A stretch of DNA of 56,154 nucleotides from Oscillospiraceae bacterium (GTDB lineage: Bacteria > Bacillota > Clostridia > Oscillospirales > Oscillospiraceae), in assembly GCA_910575505.1 (NCBI GenBank), contig CAJTFK010000027.1, forward strand, positions 1 through 56,154, given 5' to 3'. The position numbers were made by a program, and so were the translations under genes. The notes below the pieces were generated by a model. It saw only the letters and a list, made by a program, of their open reading frames with translations. It did not search any database and was not told the DNA's origin. Every line of letters starts with the position of its first letter. Position 1 is the stretch's first letter. Of the stretch, positions 33,413 through 41,819 are shown in pieces.

Positions 33413-33559
33413 ATGTTCTTAGGTTTAGCGTGGTACTGGTGGCTGGTGATCGTTGCGGTGCTGATCGTCTCCATCCCCTTCAAGGTCAAGTTTATGAAAT
33501 GGTGGAGCAAGCGCCAGCAGGAGAGAAATAAGCGTGGGAAATGGGGTGACGACGTATGA
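33413..33559 (+). CDS. 48-residue membrane microprotein between kinase and ABC genes
   Basis: ATG 33413 with GGAGG nine bases upstream. It reads MFLGLAWYWWLVIVAVLIVS, then IPFKVKFMKWWSKRQQERNK and a polar end GKWGDDV. This is a single membrane helix rich in tryptophan followed by a basic tail. Its stop overlaps the ABC ATPase ATG (ATGA), so it is translated with the transporter. I do not recognise a family. A role as a small subunit or regulator of the exporter is inferred from the coupling. Confidence 0.7.
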   Translation: MFLGLAWYWWLVIVAVLIVSIPFKVKFMKWWSKRQQERNKRGKWGDDV

Positions 33560-34404
33560 TTGAGGTCAAGAACCTGACATTCTCCTACGGCAAAGACAAA
33601 CAGGCCCTCCACGGCCTGGACTTCACCGTGGAGGACGGGGAGATTTTTGGCTTCCTGGGGCCAAATGGCTCCGGGAAGTCCACAACACAAAAAATTCTAA
33701 CCGGGATTTTGAAAGGTCACGGCGGCGAAGTTTCTCTGTTCGGGCAGGACATTTCGGCCGCCCACGGCCAGGAATTTTTTCAGAAGATCGGTGTCCTGTT
33801 TGAGTTTCCCTACTTGTACGCCAATTTGAGCGCCGTGGATAATCTAAACTACTTCGCCGCTTTCTACCCCAGGGAGCAGCGGCGGGATGTGGGGGAGCTG
33901 CTGGATGCGCTGGAGTTCAAGCGGGACTTTCTGAAAAAGCCGGTGTCCTCCTACTCCAAGGGGATGCGCCAGCGGGTGAGCATGGCCCGGGCGCTGGTGA
34001 GCAACCCCCGGCTGCTGTTCCTGGACGAACCCACCAGCGGCCTTGATCCTTCCGGCGCAGTTCTGTTCCGAAAGATCATCGAGCAGGAGCGCAAAAAAGG
34101 AACAACGGTGTTTGTCACCACCCACAACATGATGGATGCCGACTTACTGTGTGACCGAGTGGCGTTTATTTCCAACGGGAATCTGGTGGCTCTGGACACC
34201 CCCAAACGGCTGAAGGAGAAAAACAGCAATCACCGGGTCGTGATTGACTATCTGTATCAGGGACAGCGGGAAACGAAAACCATAGAGGCCCCGGAGCTGG
34301 AGGCAGGCATCCCCTTTGCCCATGACGAGATCATCAGCATCCACTCCCAGGAGCCGACCTTGGAGGATATGTTCATCCAGTACACAGGGAGGGGGCTATC
34401 CTGA
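33556..34404 (+). CDS. ABC transporter ATP-binding protein
   Basis: 282 residues. Walker A GFLGPNGSGKSTTQ (about 35), the signature SSYSKGMRQRVSMARALVSN (about 133), Walker B RLLFLDEPTSGLDP and the switch histidine in FVTTHNMMDA are all present. The C-terminal extension (about 215-282) is typical of bacteriocin or lantibiotic exporters such as BcrA/CcmA-like ATPases. It energises the two permeases that follow with overlap (34404) or three bases (35400). Probably controlled by the upstream two-component system. Confidence 0.9.
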   Translation: MIEVKNLTFSYGKDKQALHGLDFTVEDGEIFGFLGPNGSGKSTTQKILTGILKGHGGEVSLFGQDISAAHGQEFFQKIGVLFEFPYLYANLSAVDNLNYFAAFYPREQRRDVGELLDALEFKRDFLKKPVSSYSKGMRQRVSMARALVSNPRLLFLDEPTSGLDPSGAVLFRKIIEQERKKGTTVFVTTHNMMDADLLCDRVAFISNGNLVALDTPKRLKEKNSNHRVVIDYLYQGQRETKTIEAPELEAGIPFAHDEIISIHSQEPTLEDMFIQYTGRGLS

Positions 34405-35396
34405 TGGGAAAAGGATTTTGTGCCCTGTTCAAAAAGGACTGGCGGATGCTGGTATCGGGGAAATTCTTTCTGATGGCGATAGGCTTTCTTGTCCTTTATA
34501 CGGCCTATGTGAACCTGGGCTATATCCGTTTCATGCAGATGCCGCCCTACAATGTGTATCTGTACGACCCCACCGGGACACAGACGGAAAAATCGCCCCT
34601 AGTGCAGACTGTTTCCTCTATGGAGGACATGGACGCCGCTCTGCTGGCCGATGCTAACGGCGTGGGGCTGGATGCCAGCACCGGGGAAGTACAAGTGGTA
34701 CTCTATAAAGGTGCAGAACACGTTGACCGCCACCGGGCGGATTACGCCCTGTCCTTGCTGCGGCCTTCGGTCAGCCCTGCCCCGGAGGTACTTGGCGCAA
34801 ATACGCCGGAACAAAAGGCGAGGAAAGAGATTACCTGCGAACTGCTGTTTTTTGAGCTGACCGCTGTGGGATTTTTGGGGATCGCCGCCGTACTGTTCAA
34901 GGAAAAGGGCATGGGAGTCATTCGTGTCCACGCCATTCTTCCGGTGCGAAAAGACTTGTTCCTCCTGTCCAAGCTGGCGGTGTTCCTGCTCTCTGATCTG
35001 GCCTTTGCGGTGCTGCTTACCCTGCTGAACGTAGGGTTTGCCAACGGGGCGGCGGTGCTGCCCGCTGTCCTGCTCCAGACAGCCATCCTGTCGCTGATGA
35101 TGGCCCTGTTGGGCCTGCTCTGCGCCCTGCTGCTGAAAGACTTCCGGCAATTCACACTGGCGTATCTGGTTATTACCATTTTCGCCGCGACCCCCGTATT
35201 TTTATCCGCCAATACATCAATCAAATTTGACTGGATCGGCTATCATCCGTTTTATCACGTCTATATGGGCCTGAAAAACGCCTATTTTGGAACGGACATT
35301 TCTCTTGCCTATTACGTCGGCGCTGTCGGTATAATCGTGCTGCTGTTCTTGGTGGTGCGGCTTGCATTTCACCGGGAAATCGGAAAGGAGGGGTGA
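34404..35396 (+). CDS. ABC transporter permease, first subunit
   Basis: 330 residues. Membrane helix 1 (SGKFFLMAIGFLVLYTAYVN) is followed by a soluble loop of about 110 residues and then five to six helices (LLFFELTAVGFLGIAAVLF, KLAVFLLSDLAFAVLLTLLN, VLLQTAILSLMMALLGLLCA, FTLAYLVITIFAATPVFL, YYVGAVGIIVLLFLVVRLAF). This matches ABC-2-like permeases of antibiotic-peptide exporters. Its ATG overlaps the ATPase stop. It probably pairs with the second permease as a heterodimer. The substrate is not known. Confidence 0.8.
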   Translation: MGKGFCALFKKDWRMLVSGKFFLMAIGFLVLYTAYVNLGYIRFMQMPPYNVYLYDPTGTQTEKSPLVQTVSSMEDMDAALLADANGVGLDASTGEVQVVLYKGAEHVDRHRADYALSLLRPSVSPAPEVLGANTPEQKARKEITCELLFFELTAVGFLGIAAVLFKEKGMGVIRVHAILPVRKDLFLLSKLAVFLLSDLAFAVLLTLLNVGFANGAAVLPAVLLQTAILSLMMALLGLLCALLLKDFRQFTLAYLVITIFAATPVFLSANTSIKFDWIGYHPFYHVYMGLKNAYFGTDISLAYYVGAVGIIVLLFLVVRLAFHREIGKEG

Positions 35397-35399
35397 GGC

Positions 35400-36413
35400 G
35401 TGAGAGGCTTAAAATATCAGCTGAAAAGCGTCCTGCGGGATAAATTCTGCCTGATGACGTTCCTGCTGCCCATCCTGGTCGCCGTGGCATTGAATTTTAT
35501 GGGTTCCATTGATCTGTCCAGCCTGGGAGAACTGCACTTTGGCGTACTGGAAAACGACCTCTCCCCGCAGACAGTCACATGGTTGGAGCGGTACGGTCTG
35601 GTGACGGCCTACCAAACGCCGGAGGAACAAACCGCCGCCATCAAAGAACCGTCTACCAATGTCATTGGCGTGAAAGCAGACGGGGACAGCATCAAAACTG
35701 CAATCAGCGGGGACGAGCTGGACATTTTTCAGCAGGCGGCGGCTACGCTCCCGGCTCTCTATGAACAGCGGGCAGAAGCGGAACTGGTGAAAGTTTTGAC
35801 GCTGGAACGCCCTGACATTCTGGAAAGCTTTCAAGACATTTTCATCCCCGCCGTGCTGATTGTGGCTATGTTTATGGGCTGTACGTTCAATGCCATGAAC
35901 ATCATTTCCGAAAAAGAAGATGGTGTGGCTTTTATCAACGAGATACTGCCCATGACGCCCAGCCAGTACATTTTACAGAAAGTCGTAGTGGGCTTTCTCT
36001 TTGGCAGCCTGTCCTCTATTGTAACGGCGTGTATCTGTTTCCGATTGTCTTGGCAAAATTTCGGGCTGCTGCTGGCGCTGATTGTGCTGTCGTCCTTTGT
36101 GGCGGCGCTGATTGGCCTGTTTATCGGTAAGCTCTCCGAGGGTCTGATGATCGGCGTGGTCTATATCAAGATCGTTATGCTGCTGTTCCTGACAGTGCCC
36201 ATTTTATGCGCTCTGATTGGGGCGAACGGCCCGCTGGCGGTCATTTGTAATATCGTCCCATCCCAGCCCGCTTTTGATGGCATCATGGCACTGTCCGTCG
36301 GGAACATGGGAACAGCGGTAAAGGACGTTGGCATCCTGGCTGTCCACTGTATTGTGTGGTTTGCACTCTATGTTTTGATTTCCGCCAATCATAAAATGCA
36401 AGTAACTTTATAA
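35400..36413 (+). CDS. ABC transporter permease, second subunit
   Basis: 337 residues from GTG 35400, with AAGGAGG eight bases upstream. The architecture is ABC-2: helix 1 (FCLMTFLLPILVAVALNF), a large loop to residue 135, then helices from IFIPAVLIVAMFMGCTFNAM through EDGVAFINEILPMTPSQYIL, LLALIVLSSFVAALIGLFIG, IKIVMLLFLTVPILCALIGA and VHCIVWFALYVLISANHKM. It is the last gene of the operon. No clear terminator follows; 36414-36640 holds no recognisable gene. Confidence 0.8.
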   Translation: MRGLKYQLKSVLRDKFCLMTFLLPILVAVALNFMGSIDLSSLGELHFGVLENDLSPQTVTWLERYGLVTAYQTPEEQTAAIKEPSTNVIGVKADGDSIKTAISGDELDIFQQAAATLPALYEQRAEAELVKVLTLERPDILESFQDIFIPAVLIVAMFMGCTFNAMNIISEKEDGVAFINEILPMTPSQYILQKVVVGFLFGSLSSIVTACICFRLSWQNFGLLLALIVLSSFVAALIGLFIGKLSEGLMIGVVYIKIVMLLFLTVPILCALIGANGPLAVICNIVPSQPAFDGIMALSVGNMGTAVKDVGILAVHCIVWFALYVLISANHKMQVTL

Positions 36414-36752
36414 TCAGAAAAACATCTGCCCAGCGGCAGAAAAGAGGTCTGTAAAGATTTTTTAAGCAATTTTTGATGGTTTATAGCCGTTTCTGCTCCT
36501 TTTCATTTGCTCTCCGGCACTCTTTGAAGCCAGTGTTTCCACGTGTTCCACGCCTGTCTGTGGCTAATTATGTGGTCAGGAAATAAACCACATCTCCCAA
36601 AACCCTCTCATGGTCACTATGTAAAATGCTTCGTTTTTGCTCTCGGATTTCTCCGTTTTAGATTGAAATTTCCTATCGAATTTCGCCTCCTGTTTCGGTA
36701 TTGTGTTGCTTGCAAAAGCCCCACAAAACACTGAAATTATGTGGAAATGCAA

Positions 36753-37323
36753 ATGACCAGTACGAAAAAGCGTACTGCCGCCGCACTGACGGCAACCATC
36801 TTTGCAGCCGTCCTCGCCGTTCCCGCAATGGCGGCGAAGACCCTGGTTATCGGGGTAAGCAGCTACAAGGGCAATACCCTGGAGGTAGGAGAGCGCAGCG
36901 GCCTCATCATTGGTTCCAGTGGTGCAAACTACACTGTGACTTCCAGCAACCCGGACACGGTAGCAGTCGAGAGTTGCTGACCTTCTGGGTAGCCGTCACC
37001 AAGGCGGAGGGGAGCGCAGAGATCACCGCATCCAACAGCGCTGGGGAATGCGGGAGCATGACGCTGACGGTCGGCTCCGTAGCCCCTGCCGCTCCGGAGG
37101 CCCCCGCCAGTGGGAACAGCGCCAGTCTGACGGACAACCCGGAAATGCGGCAGGAGATGACCCGTCTTATCAACCAGACCCGAAAGGACAACGGGGTATC
37201 GGAACTGCCAGTCAATGATGCCCTGATGAACGCCGCCCAGACTTGCTCCAATCGGCGCTACACCTGGCATCACGCCCTGGAGGAGAGTCAGGCCGCTGCC
37301 GACGCCGGTTACCCCTATACGCA
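36753..37323 (+). pseudogene. Decayed copy of a secreted CAP-domain protein
   Basis: It is a duplicate of the intact gene at 45468-46241. The signal peptide (TSTKKRTAAALTATIFAAVL) and Ig-like strands are present, but the frame breaks after TVAVES (about 36974): the paralog has EQVLTFW, and here one base is missing. The rest continues in another frame (LTFWVAVTKAEGSAEITASN, then NQTRKDNGVSELPVNDALMN) up to DAGYPY. There about 200 bases encoding the second half of the CAP domain are deleted, and the sequence rejoins the paralog's 3' flank (CATAAG, GAATAGTACTCAAG). The ribosome site AGGAGG of the paralog is also lost. Confidence 0.85.
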
Positions 37324-37342
37324 TAAGAGAATAGTACTCAAG

Positions 37343-37372
37343 GAGGGCCGTCCAGTTTCTTGGACGGCCCTC
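37343..37372 (+). terminator. Hairpin in the 3' flank of the CAP pseudogene
   Basis: GAGGGCCGTCCA (37343-37354) pairs with TGGACGGCCCTC (37361-37372). The intact copy has a corresponding GGCCACCCAG/CTGGATGGCC at about 46265-46288. There is no strong T-run. The remaining sequence to 37646 is duplicated flank without a gene. Confidence 0.5.
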
Positions 37373-37646
37373 CCTCATAATGACAAAAACCGGAGTACAG
37401 ACAGGAACATATAACGCCGAGAAGCACAGATTTACTGCTCAGATATTGCGTAACTGAAAACAAAGAATTAAACCCGTTCTTTTTGTTGGCACGAACGAGA
37501 CTTAGAACGGCTTTTTGCAAAATGAATAGCAGGCAATGTCCCGAATAGGAATATATGTTTGTAAATCAAAATGGCGGCTGTAAAGGAATATTGCTCTATA
37601 ACCCGGAGGATTGGTCTTGCGCATGATAAAATAGATAGAGATGTAG

Positions 37647-38258
37647 TTAATTCTTATTTTGACTTGCCGCTTTCACTATACCATCAATGATTTTTTCAGG
37701 ACTATGTATACCAGAATCAAAATACAGATCAAATTTTTGGGGGTCTCCCCACTCTAATCCCGAATGGGCTTTGTAGTATTTGCCCCTTTGTCTGTCCATC
37801 TTCCTCACTAAGCTCTCGGCCCTCTTTTGCCCGATGTCTTCCAGTCGCATCTTTCTCTGTACTCGATTTTCAAAGGGAGCCACTATAAATACAGTTAATA
37901 ATTCCGTATCCAGCGCCTCACGCAAGACAAAATCGGCACACCGGCCAATAATAACGGCATCCTCTCTCCGGGCAATAGACCGTATCACATCGCTTTGCAA
38001 ACGAAACAAAACCTCAGAAATAGGCTGTCCCCTTTGGACACGGTGGTTCCCCTCATAAGTGCCCTCGTAAAGCCAGGGACTTTCCTGCCGTTCATCAAAT
38101 GCCCCCAATCGTTCATGATTCAATGCCCCGCGCTTTGCGGCCATTGTAATGAGCTGCTTATCATAGCACTCAATTCCTAACCGCCGCGCTACTTCTGCCC
38201 CGATCTCATGGCCCCCACTCCCGAACTGTCTGCCGATTGTGATGATCCTATGCCCCAT
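37647..38258 (-). CDS. Cytidylate kinase-like protein
   Basis: 203 residues. ITIGRQFGSGGHEIGAEVAR at the start is the modified P-loop of the cytidylate-kinase-2 family. CYDKQLITMAAKRG follows, then IIGRCADFVLREA and FIVAPFENRVQRKMRLEDIG, which are typical lid and core segments. The family is common in Firmicutes and is presumed to phosphorylate nucleotides or a related small molecule, but its substrate is not proven. It is encoded just after the TetR gene (14-base gap) on the same strand, so the two may share a transcript. Confidence 0.85.
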   Translation of the reverse strand: MGHRIITIGRQFGSGGHEIGAEVARRLGIECYDKQLITMAAKRGALNHERLGAFDERQESPWLYEGTYEGNHRVQRGQPISEVLFRLQSDVIRSIARREDAVIIGRCADFVLREALDTELLTVFIVAPFENRVQRKMRLEDIGQKRAESLVRKMDRQRGKYYKAHSGLEWGDPQKFDLYFDSGIHSPEKIIDGIVKAASQNKN

Positions 38259-38272
38259 GTAGTATGTCCTCC

Positions 38273-38848
38273 TTATAATCCAGCTTGTTCCGCCTGCTGG
38301 ATCGACATTCGGATTTGATCCATGGTAGGCCGCAGATATGACATCAGCTGATCTTCCGAAAAATCCAAGTCACGACGTATCCATTCCAACAAAATGCCAC
38401 TCAATGCCGCCATGTAGAGGTCTCCCAGAAAGGCCAAATATTCATCAGATACCTGATGGCTCCCTTTTGCGTCTGCTAAAAAGAGAGTCATCAGGTGTTT
38501 TGTCTCCTGGTAAAACATCTCTCGAAGTGCTTCCTGCCCGATGTCGTTCAGCGCACATTTACAAACACTGTTATTCTCTGTAATCCATCGGAGAAACAGG
38601 CGAAATCCCTCCTGCCAAGTCAGGCAGTTTTCACTTGTTTTAATCAGTGAAAGGGCTTCCTCCTGAAACATCCACATCAATAAATCGTAAATGTCCTTGA
38701 AGTGGTAATAAAAAGTATACCTATTAGCTCCACAGCCGTCCGCAATCTCCTGAACTGTAATTTTCTTCAGGTTCTTTTTGACCATGAGCATTTTAAGCGA
38801 ATCGGCTAATTGCCGTTTGCGGTTGTAGGATAATTCTGCCTGCTTCAT
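38273..38848 (-). CDS. TetR-family regulator
   Basis: 191 residues. The DNA-binding domain reads SLKMLMVKKNLKKITVQEIA then DGCGANRYTFYYHFKDIYDL. The C-terminal ligand domain is of the DhaS/TetR_C type (WMFQEEALSLIKTSENCLTW, ALSGILLEWIRRDLDFSEDQ). The gene is divergent from the MMPL/GLUG operon, and two dyads lie between them, so it is probably its repressor and autoregulator. Similar TetR-MMPL pairs are common in Clostridia. Confidence 0.85.
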   Translation of the reverse strand: MKQAELSYNRKRQLADSLKMLMVKKNLKKITVQEIADGCGANRYTFYYHFKDIYDLLMWMFQEEALSLIKTSENCLTWQEGFRLFLRWITENNSVCKCALNDIGQEALREMFYQETKHLMTLFLADAKGSHQVSDEYLAFLGDLYMAALSGILLEWIRRDLDFSEDQLMSYLRPTMDQIRMSIQQAEQAGL

Positions 38849-38918
38849 ATTCGTCCCTCGATTCTATTCAAACTATACCACAAACTTAGATAAAAAGCAT
38901 TACACAAAACCTTACATT

Positions 38919-38967
38919 TGTTAGGTGTTCTTTATCTAACACTACACAATTTGAGAGGAATGTGTAG
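38919..38967. promoter_or_regulatory. Two dyads in the TetR/MMPL intergenic region
   Basis: TGTTAG (38919-38924) with CTAACA (38936-38941), and CTACACA (38942-38948) with TGTGTAG (38961-38967), lie back to back between the divergent genes. They are suitable operators for the TetR regulator. Confidence 0.55.
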
Positions 38968-39056
38968 TTTTACACATTGGGAATTAATTGCGGATTGTAT
39001 CTTAACAGGCTGTCACAGTATAGTAATCACAGTTTGAACCAGAAAGGGGAAGCATC

Positions 39057-39356
39057 ATGCAAGATGGAACATACCAAGTCACCATGAATAGTCCCATGGG
39101 TGAGAAAAAAGGGGTAGTAGAGATTCAGCCGGAGACAGGCTGCATTGTCTTGAATATCATGGGCGGCGTCAATTTGTTTTACGGTGGTTTTGCACCCCAA
39201 TATACCTTTGAAACCACTGGAACACTAAAGACCGCATTGAGCGATTTGCCCGCTTCCTTGCAGGGGAGCGTTTCGGGAGAACACCTTACGGCGGTCCTGC
39301 ACACTGAAAAGGGTGACTTTTCTATGGAAGGCAGTTTGAAGCATGAAGGAAAATAA
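39057..39356 (+). CDS. Small protein at the head of the MMPL operon
   Basis: 99 residues with no signal peptide or membrane helix. The sequence alternates in a beta-strand-like way (TYQVTMNSPMGEKKGVVEIQ, then FETTGTLKTALSDLPASLQG, TAVLHTEKGDFSMEGSLKH). I do not recognise a named family. It has a GGGGAAG ribosome site and overlaps the start of the MMPL frame by 14 bases, which ties it to the transporter. It may bind ligand or transporter. Confidence 0.65.
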   Translation: MQDGTYQVTMNSPMGEKKGVVEIQPETGCIVLNIMGGVNLFYGGFAPQYTFETTGTLKTALSDLPASLQGSVSGEHLTAVLHTEKGDFSMEGSLKHEGK

Positions 39357-41819
39357 GCAAGATCAGAGTGTCTTTATCCGTCTGGCGGAATGGATCGTGG
39401 ACAAGCGGAACTTGTTCTTTCTGATCTATGGGGCAGCAATTATCTTCTGCATTTTTCCCGTGGCTGGGTGTCTGTCAACGATGATATTACTGATTATCTG
39501 CCTGAAACAACGGAAACCAAACAGGGCCTTACCATTATGGAAAATCACTTTACAACATTTGGTTCGGCCCGTGTAATGGTTTCAAATATTACTTATGAAC
39601 AGGCGCTTTCTCTGGCCGGTGAGCTGGAATGTATTGACGGCATATCCTCTGTTGACATGGGGGACGAAGATGACGCAGAGGATCGGGCCGATCATTACCG
39701 GGATTCCGCTGTACTATACGATGTTACCTTTGACGGTGAGGAGGACGATCCTACCAGCCTTGAGGCTATGGATCAAATGAAGCAGGTTCTCTCGCTTTAC
39801 GACGCATCCATTTCCAGTACAGTTGGTGAAAACGGATCGGAAATGCTGGCGGCAGAGATCAGCTTTATTATGAAACTGGTAGCAGTCATTGTCATCGCCG
39901 TTCTTCTGCTGACCTCTAAATCATATGGGGAAGTTCCCGTTCTGCTGATTACCTTTGTGGCGGCTATGCTGCTGAACATGGGGACAAATTTTATCTTTGG
40001 AGAAATTTCTTTTATATCCAACTCTATTTCCTCAATCTTGCAGTTGGCCCTGGCAATCGACTATGCCATCATTCTCTGCCATAGATTCAGTGAGGAACGG
40101 GAACACGCCAATTCCCGTGAGGCTTGTATTCTGGCCTTGAGCAAGGCCATACCGGAAATTTCGGCCAGCTGCCTGACGACCCTTTCCGGTTTGGCGGCAA
40201 TGATGTTTATGCAGTTCCGTATCGGTTTTGATATGGGCATGATTTTGATTAAAGCAATCCTGCTCAGTATTATCACGGTGTTCACTTTGATGCCGGGACT
40301 GCTTATGCTGTTCAGCAAAGTAATTGACAAAACCCGCCACCGCAATTTTATCCCGCCGATCACTGCTTGGGGAAAGTTTGTTACAAAGCTGAAATACGTT
40401 GTTCCTCCGCTTTTTTTATGCGCTGTGGCAGGAGCCTTTTTCCTTTCCAAGCAATGTCCTTACGGCTACGGGGAGACGATGATAGAAACCGACAAAAAGA
40501 GCGAGCTGTCTGTTCAGGAAGATGCGATTGAAGATCGGTTTGGGCTGAAAAATGGCGCAGCTGTCATTGTTCCAGCCGGAGATTACGAAAAAGAGGGCCG
40601 CCTTCTGCGGGCGTTGGAGTCCCTTGATGAAGTTGACATGGCGATGGGCCTTGCCAACGTGGAAATTGAGGATGAAGATTATGTATTGACAGATCAGTTG
40701 ACCCCTCGCCAGTTCTCCGAATTGACAGATATGGATATTGAGGCGATCCGCCTGCTCTATACTGCCTATGCCGCAGACGGGGAGGAATATGGACGGATCG
40801 TGGGTGGAATTGACAATTACAGCATCTCTATCTTGGATATGTTCTTATTCCTGTATGACCGTGTTCAGGATGGCTATGTGACACTGGACGAGGAACAACA
40901 GACCGATTTGGATGATATGTATGAGCAGATCACGAAGGCTCAGGCCCAGCTTCAAAGCCCGGAATATTCCCGAATGGTCATTACCCTGAATCTTCCTGAA
41001 GAAGGGGACGAAACATTTGCTTTTATGGAGCGGCTTCACGATGTTATAGACCGCTACTATGAACCGGGCACGTATTTTGTTGCGGGCAACTCCACCAACG
41101 ACTATGATTTGGCGGCTTCCTTTGCCCACGATAATGTATTAATCAGTATTTTGTCTATCATTTTTGTAATTGCGGTACTGCTGTTCACCTTCCAATCGGT
41201 AGGACTTCCTGTTTTGCTGATCCTGGTGATACAGGGCAGTATTTGGATCAATTTCTCTGTTCCGGCCCTGCGGGAAAAATATGTGTTCTTTATGAGTTAT
41301 CTGGTAGTCAGCTCCATTCAAATGGGGGCGAATATCGACTATGCAATCGTCATTTCCAGCCGCTATCAGGAGTTGAAAAGAGAAATGACGCCCAGAGATG
41401 CCATGATTGCCACACTGAATCAGGCGTTTCCTACGGTTCTTACCTCCGGTACGATCTTGTCTTGTGCCGGTATCTTAATTGGCAAGCTGACTTCCGACAC
41501 CACAATCTATGGAGTCGGGAGCTGCCTGGGCCGAGGCACGATTATATCAATGGTGCTGGTAATGGGCGTTTTGCCCGGAATCCTTTTGCTGGGCGATACA
41601 ATTATAGATCGGACCGCCTTTAATATCAAATATCCGGCGTTGACGCAAACTGCCTCCGCAAGCGGTAAGGTTCACCTGGACGGCTGGGTATCTGGCACCA
41701 TATCCGGCAAAATCGCCGCGGAAGTCCACGGTGTCCTGGAAGGCGATGTGACGGCGGAGGTTCACGTACATCATACTTCTCCCATACAGAAGGAGGAATC
41801 AGAAGATGAGGAAGAATAA
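39343..41819 (+). CDS. MMPL/RND-family transporter with an early frameshift
   Basis: The gene opens at ATG 39343 with KENKQDQSVFIRLAEWIVDK and first membrane helix NLFFLIYGAAIIFCIF. It then shifts frame near 39452-39460, next to a T/C homopolymer, and continues as GWVSVNDDITDYLPETTETK to 41819. Two RND halves follow: helices at IAVLLLTSKSYGEVPVLLIT and IAVLLFTFQSVGLPVLLILV, with the MMPL motifs LALAIDYAIILCHRF and GANIDYAIVISSRY. Such pumps move lipids or small hydrophobic molecules. An alternative ATG at 39390 would omit the first helix. Mutation or sequencing error are both possible. The end overlaps the GLUG gene by 14 bp. Confidence 0.85.
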
